This document shows positions 1-13,253 of a DNA stretch of 64,000 nt, piece by piece. The notes under the pieces are model-generated. The model was given only the letters and a program-made list of their open reading frames with translations. It searched no databases and was not told where the DNA came from. Origin of the DNA: Macropodus opercularis. Lineage: Eukaryota > Chordata > Actinopteri > Anabantiformes > Osphronemidae. The stretch spans positions 7,744,501-7,808,500 of the forward strand of contig CM061091.1 of assembly GCA_030770545.1 (NCBI GenBank), given 5' to 3'. Position numbers and translations under genes: made by a program. Position 1 is the stretch's first letter, and every line of letters begins with the position of its first letter.

Positions 1-3000
1 AATGGATTGAGCTGATAAAATTATGCATCAGTAAGATCTAATTCGGAGTAAATATTCTAAAAAAAAGTTGTGCTCATGAGCTTTTCCATCCTATCTGCCG
101 GTGCATGGTGCGTTTATCGCATTATATCATTGAGATTTTTAGATGAGATGTTGAGTAGGCAAGAGTCAGACTCGCCGGAACACTGGAACAACTCTTCTCC
201 GTCTTTTGCTATGACCCTGAACTAAATAAAATAACTTTGCAAACTGATGTTTTAAAAAAAAAAACTCTGTAAGTTAAGATTTACAAGGTCAGGTATGCAT
301 GTTTGAAAGTCATACTTTTGTATGTGATGCTGTTTGACATGAAGTTAAATGGAACTGAATCATGTTCAGGCTTCACTTTGAAGTGACACTGTATCGGCTG
401 ACTGGCAGCGGTTGTTTCATGTACAAGCTCATATACAGCAGTCGAGCAAATTCCGACTACATTCATGCAAAGCGACTATTAACCTGGGACTTCTCACTAT
501 TACTCGTTGCCTGTCAACCTTCATATTGATTCTAAATTTGCTGTACTGGCTTTTGATAAGCACTCCACGGTATTGCACCAGTTTATTTCTGACATGCTTC
601 CAGTGTAGCACGTCTCAGAGAGAAAGTTCCAGACTTTTGGTAACTTATGGTTGGGCAACTTTTGAATTTTATGCTCAGTGCAGTTGAGGATTAAAATTAA
701 AACCTGAAATTTGCTTTAAAAAAATCCTGTAGTAGAAGTATAATTAATTTTAATGTATTTTTGAGTTATTTGACTTAATTTGTATTAGCCTTATTATGGC
801 TATTGATAATTGATACTGTCTGGATCACTGAGTTTTTATTTTTCCTCTTTATTGTGTTTCATACATATAATTGATGTATTTAAATCCTTTCGGCAACAAT
901 TTTCGGCAGCAGGTATAGAAAAGGTTATGTATAAATACAAATATTCACAGTGATTATCGCCATAAATGTTTATTTAGACTTAACTTATTATTATTATTAT
1001 TATTTGGAATATTTTATCATCTCTCCTAAAAATGTTACTAAACTAACAAATTCAGAGAACTGTACAGCCTTGAGAGAAATATTATTTCATGCTTTTCTGC
1101 ATGTTTTCTTCATTTTATTTACTAACAAACCTACAATCTTATTGTAAAAACAAACAAACAAACAAAAACAAATGTGGAAGTAAAAAGTCTAGATCTGAGA
1201 CCAGAGTGAATGTTATTAATGATATTTAAATGTTTCTGCATTGAAATAGACACTCAACTCTCAATAAAAATAATATCTGAAATACATTTAGGGTAAAATA
1301 TCTAAACTATAGCCTGTTAAATATTCAGGTTCTTCTGTTTCCGGAAGGTTCCAAGGTTCTGCCTTTGGGCTTAGCAAGACTGAATAGAAGTTAAGAGCAG
1401 AAAAGACAAAAAGGTTGCAACAGAGCTATATGAGGGAGAAAAGAGGGAAAGAGAGAAGCAGAGGAAATGCAGACAGGAAACACGACTGCAGCCAAAGTAA
1501 TGAGCATTAGAAAAGGAGAGTGAAGATGAAAAGACCATCTCCCATGTTTTATTCATACGGTTTGTTTTTAGCCTGTCGGCTCACATTAACTGCTGTGCGC
1601 ACACGTACACAGAAGCGGCACAAGATGCTATTTAAAACAGAAAAATAAAGCATCCCGTTGAATCTCACTTTACAGGACAAATAGTTTGAATCTTGGTAAC
1701 AAAACTTTTTTTACATTTCAACATGATCCCAGAAAAAATGCACAAAGGAAACAATGAAACCTAGATACATGGAAACTTTCATACCTTTGCTTTTTATGTT
1801 TATATTTTTCCGTCTGCTTGTATCGTCACACGAAAACAAAGCTATCCCCAATCTGTTAGGGGCAACTTTAGCTGACCATGCAGCTTTCTCTAAGTCACAA
1901 TAATCCAGTGAATAACTTGTTGGTCTTCTTTGTATCTGGTGTCTGTATGCAACCAAAATCTGTTTGTGAGAGAAGAAATTCCCTCAGTAACCAATACAGC
2001 TGTTCAGCTGTAAGTGGACTGCCTGTTTCTACTGTTCCAGAAAATCCATTGGAATAAAACATCCTCTCCTCACTCTAGCAGATCTTGTCGGGTCAGGAGT
2101 CATCCTCTCAGTTGTTCTTTCATTCATATCACATCATTTATTTAAAACTCCAGTGTTTGGATCAGTAGGTGTCTGAAAAAAAAATATGGTGGGTCAACCG
2201 AAGAAAAATACAGGTTCACTTTTTTATTTTTAATGATTTTCCTTGTGGCATTTTATCTGGAACACGTGTGGCAGTGTGTTCATTCTTTAAGAGGGATCCC
2301 TTCTCTGTCACCTTTGACCCTTCTGAGCTTCAGTATGACTATTTAAGCAGGTTGAAAATGTACAGGATCGTCATCAGTATTATAATCGTGTTAAATCCAA
2401 CCAACAACTTGAATACGTGGTTAGTTTTGTTTATTCTCTGACCCCTGTTCTTTTTGTGCTTTTATTATGAAAAGTTGTTTTTGCTTCGTACAAAACTCAA
2501 CTCTGAAAACTGACAATATTACACACACACACACAGACACACAAGGTGTACAGAAAAGTCAAGAGGCTCCTGGTTTTGTTTGCTAAAAACAAAACAACTA
2601 AATTAGACAAACATCCATCACTGTTCATTTTCAACTCCAGCTTTGACCAAGTCTGAACAATAACCTGCATCCAAATTCAAAAGTGATTCAGGAAATGTTT
2701 CTATACAGCCAGTCACAACCCGTTCATTAAAAGCAGACCTCAGATCAGTGTTTGATCAAATTTGATCATTAGTCTCTTAACCATGTTGCCCCCGTATGTC
2801 TGCTGTTGTAGGCAGACAAACAGTAAAGTCGCATTTTTATTCTCCAAGTGAAGAAACTCTCTTTCTGTGCTAGAGATTATCACACAGACTGCTGAAGCTC
2901 AGCTCACTTGCAGTTTGGATATGATGTAAGTCATGGATGCAAGCCAACGTTCCCAGTCTTTACTACAATAAATCTCCTTTCTTCCTTAGTGGTCCCAAAC

Positions 3001-5096
3001 CTCCCATCAGACTCACGCACACTCCAAACATTTCAATTTCTTTTACACTCTGTAGACCTTCCTGGCCCTTTATCGCAATCTGGAGACTTACTTTCACAGA
3101 CTTTATTACTGATGAGATTCTATTCAGCTTTCACTTCAATAAGGATTGCAATTATAAGGACTTTTGGTTTTGGTTTCTTGGAATATATAAATATATATAT
3201 ATAAAGAAAAAAAATCAAACCAGCATGGGGAAGGGGCATCAAGTTTTAACTTCGCAGTTGTACATTGCAGCTGTCCTAGACTCTCAGCTTTTCTACAGTT
3301 TGTTTACTGTAACAATAAATATTTCCCTTCTCTTCTCATGTGTTTTCACATCAATATTTTCTGAAATGAAAAATGGAGTGTCTCTGTTCCTGGCCCTCTG
3401 CCTCTGCCTCTTAATGTTTTCCCTTCTTTATCAAATCATTACCCCCATGCTGTACAGTATGTGCCTATAAAGGGCAGATGACCCTTCTCACATTAGTGAA
3501 TAAAAGCGCTGCTTGTGATCTAAGTAAAACTAAGACGCAGGTCATTAACTGCACTGCAAACACGATGCCCAAGTCATGTCTCCTTTTGACTACGTTGGTT
3601 TTTTTTCCACATTAGAAGAATTTTACCTGACTTTTACTTTCTCTCCATTCCTGAGATTTAAAGGTGCTCTTGATGTCTTTAAACATCGCATCCCCCTCAT
3701 TCTGTCTTCTCTTTGGATGCAGATGTTGTGTCTCTCCAGTGCACAACTACTAGACTTTTTTCACCCTTGTTACTGCTCACCTTGAGTTTTAGGCCTAATG
3801 AACGTACCTAACCCACGACGTGTAGTACTGTACAACACAACTCATGCTAATGGGATCACTTCAGACCTTTTTATTATTTTTGCATTTCTCTGCACACCTT
3901 TTTGGGTTTTACTCTTGCTTGTTGTCTTTCTTTTAAGTCAGTCTCACTGTGCTGGACAACCGAGTCTGGAAGCGCGTGCGTGTGTGTTGTGTGGGTGTGT
4001 GTGTAGGTGTTCAAGCTGTCTCTCTTTGTGTGTTTATTTCTTTTCTTCTGTGTTTGTAAATGACGTAAATGAGTAAATGAATATTTTAATAATAAAAATA
4101 TGATTAATTTACTGGATTTTTTTTAATAGATTCACGTTCGTTTTACAGTTCTGAATGGATAAAACTAGCGAAAAACTACAAAGTAAAACATATAAGTATT
4201 TAATGCATAACATGAATTGTAAAAAATACATTTCTATAAATTCTATAGTTATGTTTTTCATCCCTATTCTGTATCACTGTGTAGAGTGCATGCAGTTTGA
4301 CTTTAGCATTACTCAGATGAATATGCTGATGAAATTCCCAAGCGTGTCAACAGATTTGGAAATAATTACCAGATTATGGACAACACATTTGAATAGTTTT
4401 GAAGCTCAGCTGGTTGAATGGAGCATTTCAGCATTCATTTCATGTCTAAAGGAAAGTCCTTATTCCAACGCTGCGATTGTTGTTTCAACGCCAATCAGTA
4501 TTTTGACAAGCAGTCTAACACAGAAACATAAGATTGCACCTGTCGTCATTCTGCAAACAATCCTCCTTAAATTCAAAATTGCGCGCCTTATAACACATCA
4601 TGTTTTTTTTTTTTTTTGTTACTCCATAAAACTTGGCAGCTGCTCCTCTTCGTGAACTGAAGTGTAAACCAAGTTTGGCAGCTAAAACTGCAAGAGTCTC
4701 TCTCAGTGAACATGTTATGTCTTCTGGTAGACAGCGTTTGAATAACAAGTGAAGGTGACGGTGGATGTCTGCTGATAGAAATTGTTATTATTTCTCCTGC
4801 CTTTTCACATCTTCAGGCTCCATATGCGCCTGCCACAACACCTCAGGATAGCACTGCGCCCAGTCGGCGTCTGAGGGAGCGTGTGTGAGAAGGAATGGCT
4901 GTTCGTGTGTGTTACTGGGCTTGGCTGTGTGGAGAGATGCTGGTAGAATGGAAGAAAGTGAGCATGTTGAGGGGGTGTTATCTAGTTGCCTCAGCAGCCT
5001 CTCGCTGAGCATCTTAGCTTGATAAACACAAAGATTGGAAGAAGGTAGAAATGCCTCCAGGAGAAAAATACAGTGGAATCAGAGATTTCTGTGTTT

Positions 5097-5098
<2 letters not shown>
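1..5098. other. Intergenic, no gene recognised
   Basis: Only AT-rich sequence, a TTA repeat (985-1004), a CAAA repeat (1146-1171), the AC repeat at 2.5 kb and GT-rich sequence near 3980-4035. The longer open frames (2937-3470, 177 aa; 4155-4655, 166 aa) have no recognisable domain and look like chance. Confidence 0.6.
2521..2542. repeat. (AC)n microsatellite
   Basis: AC dinucleotides run across the interval with one AG interruption. Confidence 0.9.

Positions 5099-5129
<31 letters not shown>
5099..5129. repeat. Compound (TC)n(AC)n microsatellite
   Basis: Eight TC units pass directly into eight AC units; AC-rich sequence continues irregularly to about 5240. Confidence 0.9.
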
Positions 5130-5309
5130 AACACATACTAATGCAAACACAAGACATACGCACAGAGGAGACGCATACAAACACAATTCAGTAGGCCTAG
5201 AACTGCAGGCACACACTCATACACACTCACATGCACACGCGGGTTCTTTATCTGTGAGTGCCACCTGGCTGGCAAAGGTTTAGAATAACCTGGCACACGG
5301 CCCAACTGG

Positions 5310-5720
5310 ATGATCTGTAGGGCAGAGAGAGACATAGACAGAGAGAAAGGGAACAACACAGAGACAAGGGAAAGGAAAGAGAAACGACAAGGGATGACAC
5401 GTTTTAGATATTCTTTAACAAACCTGGGGCAGAGGCAAAAAAAAAAAAACTGATAAGGAAGGTCAAGCAAGGTACAGAAAAGAAATTGAGGGGTTTCAAA
5501 GAATAGAGTTCAGCAGAGAGCAAGGTGGGAGCCAGAGAGATCAATGACCCAATGAAGAGTAAGGGTCAAAAGATGAAAGGGAGAGTTGCAGTGGAAAATG
5601 AAAAAGAGTGAGTGTAGCAAAGATGCGAGTGGAAGAGATGAAAAGGCTGGCTGCAGGAAGGAAGTGACAGAACGAAGCTCTGTAGAGATGAGGAGAATAC
5701 ATAGTGACTGATAAAGGGTG
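5310..5720. repeat. Purine-biased low-complexity tract
   Basis: The + strand is strongly enriched in A and G (GAGA, AAGG and GGGA runs) for about 400 bases just after the compound microsatellite. There is no coding signal. It may be a decayed GA microsatellite or a DNA segment able to form unusual structure. Confidence 0.5.
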
Positions 5721-8168
5721 TGCAGCGCAGCAGCTGGCTCTTCAGGAACGAAAAGGCCCGACAACATGGGACGGTGGGATTGAATGGCTAGGGGAATCGG
5801 CCCGCTTCAGATAAAAGCATTTGTTTGCATTGCTCAGGAAATGATTACTGGTGTCAGCACAGCATTTTAAAGCTGAAGTTGTGGGAAAATTTAGTGTCCA
5901 ATTAGTTGGTGGCTTAATTAAACTATTTATTTCACGAAACCCCATAAAATTTTAGCAGGTTGCCGTCAATTCATTAATTTTTTAACTCTCTGGACAACAA
6001 ACAACGTGGCGAAAGACTGGGGAGCACAGCTGTGCTCAGGGTGTTTTATTAGCTGGGCTTTCAAGCTTTGCACTATTCATGCTAGTGAACCCCAGAACTG
6101 TTGGCGTCTGGGGACAAGACAACAAAAGCTCCGCAGTAGAAGCAGTCCAGTAACAAGTTACCATGGGGATCAATGAAGTGGAGCGAGTAATGGGATAAGA
6201 AAAACTGATTTAATGCTGACACGATGATTGTGCAATAGCGTAATGCACAGTACTTTTTTACAAAATATTCTCATTTTAATATAATTTAACGACGCACCTC
6301 TCCTGTCCCTCTATCCCACACCGAATGTCTAAGAACAAGTTTATCTTCATCTCTCCACTTTTCAGCTGTTCTTCTGACCTTCTCCTTTCTGGCTGTGTGG
6401 GCTGGCGCTGGAAGCAGCAGAATTTGTAATTTTTTATTTATTTTTTTCTGCCCCTCTCGCTCTCTTGTGTCGTCCAGGGTGCCGAGCACACACAGCACTT
6501 TCACTCCTTCTCTTGCTCTTCTGTGCCCGACTTGCAGAGCTCCTTGTGCGGAATGGCTGTAACCACCTGTCCTAACCCTCTACGTCTGTTTCGCACAACA
6601 CAGGTTTCTGCTTTTTTTTAATGCTGAAAACGTGCTGAAAAGCAGCAATGCGAATGGAATTTGTGTTAGGAAGGTTGCTCGGTTAAAATCAAAGAAGCTA
6701 ATTTGAAAATGTGCATGCAAAACAGCTTCGCACAAAACGACTCCTCCTGACTCTTGCAGTGATCGCTCGCCTTGTCCCTGGTGCAAGAAAAGAATCGTAC
6801 AAGGCATCCAGCAGGTATGTGTTAACTCTGGGTTAACTGGAAGTAAAGAAAAAAGAAAACAGCATGAAACTGAGCAATAGCTCAGCATAACCTGGATAAG
6901 TAGAGGTTTCTGAAATGTTCTGCCAGACAGGTAGCATGTGGCAGCATGAACACGTGAAAGGTTGAGCTGAGATGACTCATTCAAGCCCTATTATTACCCT
7001 GAGCACTAATACAGCCTTCCAGCGATTCCAGAAAACACAGCAGCTCTGATGAAGAAAGGATTATTGCTGTTTTTGCAGCTGCAGAGTAGCTTGCTTTGCC
7101 CTGGTCTATTCTATTGGTTGCGTAAACCCTCCTCTTCTCACAGTGCAATCACTTTCACTGTTCTTGTTCCATCTCCATCAAACATAAACCCCCCTCCACA
7201 TGCCACTTTCCCCTGCCGCTCTTTAGACCTCACAGACTTCTCTGGACCTGTCGGTTTTCCCTTTTCTCTCTCCACTGCTCACTCGTGCCTCTTTCAGCGT
7301 CTATTCATATTTATCTTCCCCTGTTCGCGTTTTGCCTGTGTTCATTAGCAATTCAAAAAAAACAGTTGTGAGTATTTGCAAGAAGCAGTTATTGCCCGAA
7401 CGTGAAAAAATAACCACATTCAGCTGGCTAACATGATAACATTACAATAACAAAAAAATTACAATAGAGAACTCAACAAGCAATCAGGGAATAATAGATA
7501 CTATTACATGAAATTATACATTTTAATAATTCCCATTATGGCTGTCTTTCCCTCACTCAGTACTTACTCCTCCCAATGGCTTTTGGATCTGCTTTGCTTT
7601 AAAAATAGCTGGGTCAGTGAAACACCGAAGGCCATTCAGGTCACTTAATAAAGCTTAATGAATAGAGCACTGCCTCACCAGCTTCACCTCAAATTGACTG
7701 ATTTTAAATTAGATGCATTCTCATCAAGTCAGCTGAAGTAAACAGATCTACACAAGAAATACATAAAGAAATAAAAAAGATTGATGCAATGATTGATTTT
7801 AACGGATTACAGAGTGTCATTTTAATGAAACTTCAAGAATCATGGTCCATCTAGTTCAGTTGTTTATATATTCAACACTTACACTTGAAGTATCAACTGG
7901 TGTTTATTAGCTGGAAAGGCTGGAAAGGAAAACCTTTTTAATCCTTGGTGTAGGCTACTTAATTGATGCAGGCTGGGGTGGTGGTAAACTGTAGGCTGCC
8001 CCCTCAATTTATTGCCTTGCATTCAAAGCAACACAAGATGTATAACAAGCGGGAAGGATTTCCTTGTGCATGAGGTCAGCAGTACAGTTGTACAGTCTGC
8101 GAGGTGAGTGGAGAGGGCTCTATGCCTCTCGCACATTGTCGTAATCAAGAGGAGTGGGTGAGAGATGT

Positions 8169-8185
8169 GGGGGGGGGGGGGGGGG
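8169..8185. repeat. G17 homopolymer
   Basis: Seventeen consecutive G on the + strand. Such tracts are length-unstable and can form G-quadruplexes; assembly length is often inaccurate. Confidence 0.9.
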
Positions 8186-8526
8186 ATTATTATGGGTAAA
8201 TAAACCTTTGTTCTTCGCCAGTCTTCAGACGTCAAAGGTAACGTTGGCTTGGTCTGAGATGTGTCCGTCGAGTTGCTGAGGACAATCTTGTGTCTGAGGC
8301 TGAAAGGTAGCGATATTCAAGGAGAGAAGGTTAACTGAGTCCCAGAGAGCATGAAACACAGGTTCCATGGCAGTCACATCTGGACTGACAGACACAAATG
8401 AACCCAAAGGTGCATGGAGTACAAAAGAGCAGAGGATACGTTAGTGATCATAGTTAACAGGATAGACAATGGGACAATCTGGTGACTGATAAGAGAATAA
8501 AAAACATGATGACCAACAGTCAGGAC

Positions 8527-8548
8527 CACACACACACACACACACACA
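8527..8548. repeat. (CA)n microsatellite
   Basis: Eleven CA units. Confidence 0.9.
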
Positions 8549-10127
8549 AACACTGAACAACAGCTGACCGTGACAGCTGTTAAAAAAATCTGAATATCCA
8601 CATGTTACAGACTGATGCTCTACATGCTGCTTTAAATTTCTGGTGGAAGTCTTGTAATGTGAATTTTACAACATGCAAAATCTGTCACTCGTCTTCAGGT
8701 TTCTTTTCATTTTCCAGGACCTTCTTCACAGTGTAACTGTGGGCAAATACGTTCATTTTAGACCAGTTCGTACCGATAGCATTACAGATAATTGGCTGTA
8801 ACTGATAGAATCTGTCACTGGTTACAGTTCTCATTTCAACTGTCAAAAGCAGCAGATGATAATTGTAAAAAACATTGTAAGGCTGAGACCTGATAGTATG
8901 CACAACTTTTTACAAATACTGTAAGTGCAGAGATAAACAAAGGACGTATACATGTACTTTGAGCTTCATTGGCATCTGAGGTTTTGCTGTTGCAGGTATT
9001 TTGCCAACCTGTTGCTGGATCCAAGATAAAACCAGCAAATGTATTGTACTGAAGCAGCTTATCATCATTCGGCTGGACAAAAACACTGGCTATTGTATTT
9101 CTGAATGTGATAACCTTTGGTTTTAACCTTTAGAAGAATCCAAATACACCTACAAACTGCATGACAAGAGAAATGTGACATTTCCGATGTCTGTCATGTC
9201 ATTTGATCCTCACTGCTTACATTTACATTCGTTGCCCTTTTTGTCAGCATTATGTGAGATTTAGAATTTATAACAAAAAGCAAGTTGGCATGGTTGACAG
9301 CAGTGAGTTGGGGATAAACTATTGGTTAACCACCAAGTTCAGTAAAAAAAAAAAAAATCAAAATCTGTGTTTGTGCGTATGCGAAGGAGCAGGAGTAATT
9401 ATTCCATGACAGTGTTTCTCTTTGACATGAGGATGCAATGCAGCAAAACAACCAACTCTGGACAAACGCTGAAATCATAATGACTTCATCACACAAACAA
9501 ACACTCACCAAGGCCACAGGTGGAATGATAAAGATGCACTAAATGTCTTGGCAGATTTATGGGATAACTCAAAGAATCTTATAAAAAAACACACACTATA
9601 AAACCTAAAACCTGCACCAGCTAGATTTTTGGTGTTTCATCTTCAGCGCGTGGTGATAATTAAAATATTACAAAATGTCAGAAACCTAAATTATAGAACT
9701 ATTCAAAATGTTTCATTGTAGACAAATGATCGCAGACAAAAGGTGCGAACATTGAAAAAGCAGAGGAAGACATGAAAGACTTATATTTGTTATATTGTAT
9801 TTGCTGATGGTAAAGCACAGAGACCTTGAATGACACAGAGCTTGGACCTTTACGTTTGAGTGGTTAGAGAGATGCAGACTACTTTAAAATGTTCTTCTGA
9901 TTGACAGGAAGACACAAATGGAAGGTGTAAGGTTTGACAGGAGTCAGGATGAAATTGGTGAAACCGTGGAACACGGGGGCAAAACTGTTGGTGTCTTTCC
10001 ATTAAAAAACTTACTTGCAATTGAATAAAGTCATGAATATAATATTACTGAAAATGAAGGCAAGTCTAGGTTCAATCAAAGCATTAAAGAAATATCACAC
10101 TGGCCTTTTGTTTAGTCAATTGATGGA

Positions 10128-10447
10128 ACCCCTAGAAAAGATAAACATGTTAAAGACCATCATTTAAAAGACAAACATGATAAAGATCATCTCCAAGCAG
10201 CTTGATGTGTCTGTGACCAGAGCTGTAGCTATTATTCAGAGGTTGAAGGTCCACTGGGTGTGGTCACAAGAGCGACAGTGATGATGGATAATGCAATATA
10301 ATACACCAAAGAGCTGAGAACAGCTTCCAAAGACATTAAGGTCAAGGTAATGTACATCGGTGTCAGATCGCACCATCCATTGCTGTTTTTGTGCCAAAGT
10401 GGACTTAATAGTAAAACATAATCGAGGCGGTTTCCATTGTTGAAAGT
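10128..10447 (+). mobile_element. Degraded Tc1/mariner-like transposase, 5' half
   Basis: The + strand translates to IISKQLDVSVTRAVAIIQRL near 10185-10250, matching the paired-type helix-turn-helix start of fish Tc1-like transposases (the ISKQL.V..T...II pattern). Nucleotide similarity to that family, recognised from memory, continues through the 'acagcttccaaagacattaaggtc' and 'gtgtcagatcgcaccatcc' parts up to about 10447. Stops and small deletions break the frame, the catalytic DDE half is absent, and no terminal repeats were found. This is a dead fossil copy. Confidence 0.7.
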
Positions 10448-10454
10448 GGCCACA

Positions 10455-10532
10455 CCATTTGGTCAGACGACGTGATTCATCAGACCCGGGCCTCTCTGCT
10501 CCATGCAGTCCAGTTCTGGCACGTTTGCCAAG
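10455..10532 (-). mobile_element. Short Tc1-like transposase fragment, inverted
   Basis: On the - strand the sequence reads like the region before the second catalytic aspartate of another fish Tc1-like family: an 'AACTGGAC...GAGCA' stretch followed by GTCTGATGAATCACGT, which would encode the (W)SDESR motif. It begins a few bases after the + strand Tc1-like half ends, in the opposite orientation, so the two pieces come from different insertions or a rearrangement. The similarity is recognised from memory over about 75 bases only. Confidence 0.45.
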
Positions 10533-10622
10533 CCAGAAAAAGAAGGTGCAGCTAAGCCAGTGTACAAATGGACACACTGCACTTCTCACCCACAGAGCAG
10601 CAGCTTATTATGGCGATAAACT

Positions 10623-10733
10623 GCACTGTATGAAGAGGTGGAACATATCATTTGTGAAAAGGGAAATATGGCTGCTATAATTAAAGAAAGAGAAAAGGCC
10701 TGGCAGACAATAGTGGATCGGCTGAATGCGTAA
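10623..10733 (+). pseudogene. Myb/SANT-like DNA-binding domain remnant
   Basis: The frame starting at 10623 reads ALYEEVEHIICEKGN and then IIKEREKAWQTIVDRLNA before a TAA at 10731. The spacing of an acidic first helix, a basic loop and KAWQ.I.DRLNA is that of the Myb/SANT-like domain found in NAIF1/MSANTD proteins and in PIF/Harbinger second proteins, many of them transposon-derived in fish. Only about 36 residues remain, with no third helix and no start codon. The end also looks like a donor (AATGC|GTAAGT), so a former exon end is possible. Likely a transposon relic. Confidence 0.45.
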
Positions 10734-13245
10734 GTAGTCCAGAAATAATGAATAAGGATGTCTCCAGAGAAATCGTCATAATTACTGAACATTTGAAGTC
10801 TATAAATGTCTTAGATGTAACCATCGGCAGTGCATATGTTGCATGGAAAATTAAAAGGTTATTTCAGTGCTTATTTGTCTGCTTAATTTTACAAGAAAAT
10901 GTATTTATTTGACCAAATGTCAATATTTGTTTTTTATATCAATTTAACATAACTAGTACAAGTACAGAGTGTTTTGCAAGTTGAGCTTCACAACGAAAAG
11001 CTCTATATCTGACAGGAGGCATGATCCCTGTACTGATGGATTGGACATTTGCTGGACACTCTTTGATGACTAAATGCTCCGTTGTACAAAAAGGTGCCAC
11101 TATCAAGAGAAATTTATGAATGGGCCCTTTACAAACTAAAAAAAAAAGCCTGTAGGTGGGAAAGACCAAAACCATTAGTGTAGTGGAGATGTTTGCAAGA
11201 GAACATCCATCCATTGCTGTTTGCAAAAAGGCGGAGAACAAAGACAATAACAAACGAACTGAAACATCTGATTTTAAAGTGCTTTGTCGTCACAAAATGT
11301 TCCCCAGTGTCCCACAGGCCACATCATTTAACTCACAAATAAGACATGAAACTAATAAAGAACATCATCACAAACAGAGTTTAAGCAGATTTCATTTTCA
11401 GATATGAAGAAACTCCAGCTTTGATTCCTCTATTTTCACTGCTTAGCTTGTTTGGGTTCCTTTGTTGTGGGAGTCAGTGTCTTTTTGGTGGACGTAGGTT
11501 TTGTGGAACTGAAAGATGAAGTAGATATGATAGACGCTTGTTGGAGCTCGTTTGTTCATCATGACGAGGTGTTTCTCAGTTTGATTAGATGCAGTTGTCT
11601 CTTACATACATAACTCATAGCCATGGAAGAGTAATAAAATGCCCAAATACAGTTGTTGATTTTTTTTATAATATGAACTCTTTAAAAAAACTTTACAAAA
11701 AGGAGGGACAGAAGGTCCACATGTTATACATATGAGAAATTGTCTACAATTTGCCACACCAAAACTGTAACACTGGATAACCAAGCCCATTGAATATAAA
11801 TGTTCACATTTAAACAAGCCTCCATCACAATAACGATTCCATCACGTCTGTGTTTCTGGTCACACATTGGTCGAGGAAAGTTAAATTACCTTTAGAAAAC
11901 ATTGCAGTGATCCCTGAAATAAAGGCGCCGATAAAACGTCTGTGACAATACAACTGGAAACATGTTCTGTTTTATTTCTCTTCACGCCGTTAGAGTGGTG
12001 TGTTGCCTTGTGGTCCTACAGCAGAAAGAGATAAATCTTCCAATAAAAACTTACTGTAGCCGCGACAAGCATCACAGACCTGCTTAAAGAGATGATCTGT
12101 TACTATGATAAATGCTTTCAAAATCAAATCCTATGAGCATGTCAAACTTGTACTTGTCCTTTAGATATGCATATTGCAAATGTACCATTACTTGTACCTG
12201 AGAAGCATACAGATGAGCCAGTCAGATCAGGGAGGTATTGTGTCATTGCTGTGTCTTTTCACTCTATAGTGAGACCTTGCAAACCTTTCAGATTGCTTAG
12301 AGATGAATGCAGTCCTTGTGCCTCAAATTAATTAATATTTTGCTTCATAATAATTTTGCAAATAAAAATATAGGCACACATGCACGGATCACTGTTTGTG
12401 GTGGATGATTGTTGTTTTGCCATGTCACTTACGGGACAGTGGTGCAGGGTATGAACCTGTTGACGTGTGATGTAGCTGTTCTTACTGTTATCATTGTCAC
12501 AGTGGATATAATTTTATATTGTTACTGTACATTATGTTTCTCAAGTTATGGTGGTCGTGTTTATGTTTATTTCATGTATACAATATATTGTGATTTTATC
12601 TTTTGTTCTTCGTTTGCCTGTTGGTCCCACATGCATCTGGATGTCTCAGTAAATGATCAACCTCGATATTTAATAAATATGGTATCTTTCTTAAAGCAAA
12701 AGTAAGACCTGACAAGAGAGCCTGCTCTTTTTTCACTAGTAGATTCAACATTATTGTACTTCTCATTCGTTGGACTTCGGCAAGAGGCAAAATTTTAGTT
12801 ATGAATTTGACTTATTGTTATTTTCTTGCATTGCTTATGTGCCTGTGAAGCAGTGAAACTACAGTCGAGACTTCTTTAAAGAAACACTGTCTCAGGTTAT
12901 TACAATAGCGGCAATTATGCAGATGTTTTGCCAAGCGTTATGAGCGGTTTGTTTGAGAGCTCCTGTATTTGGTCCCTCGATTGCTTAGCTTCAAAATTAT
13001 ACCAGTATCAAAACGCTGCATGTTCATAAGCAGTGTCAAAAGTGTCGTTATGGAACCTTATTAGTGAAAATTGAACTGGACTGTTACCATCAGCAGAATT
13101 CAGCTTTTGAAATTCAACTATTCCCAAAATAAACAATCAGATTGGTTCAGCCTGTATTACGTTAACTTCCTAGTTTCCCCTTTGTGTTAATAATGGCAGC
13201 GCTGAAGAACCAGGACTTAATAATCAGTTGATCATGAGACCAAGA
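10734..13245. other. Intergenic, no gene recognised
   Basis: AT-rich sequence with no simple repeat of note. The 104-aa - strand frame at 10939-11253 shows no known domain. It may hold further unrecognised transposon debris continuous with the patchwork at 10.1-10.7 kb. Confidence 0.5.
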
Positions 13246-13253
13246 GCTTAGAT

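Larger units (their letters stand above)
5721..10127. other. Intergenic, no gene recognised
   Basis: A short AT-rich patch with TTAATTAA at 5914-5921 could be regulatory. 7130-7330 is pyrimidine-rich. A 134-aa - strand frame (6580-6984) has no recognisable domain. Otherwise only the G17 tract and the CA repeat. Confidence 0.55.

Noticed and set aside
2937..3470. 177-aa open frame on the + strand
   Set aside because: Phe/Ser/Leu/Tyr-rich translation of AT-rich DNA, overlapping another frame, with no domain, no coding-type composition and no promoter context.
4155..4655. 166-aa open frame on the + strand
   Set aside because: No recognisable motif and it ends in a phenylalanine run from a T homopolymer; most likely chance.
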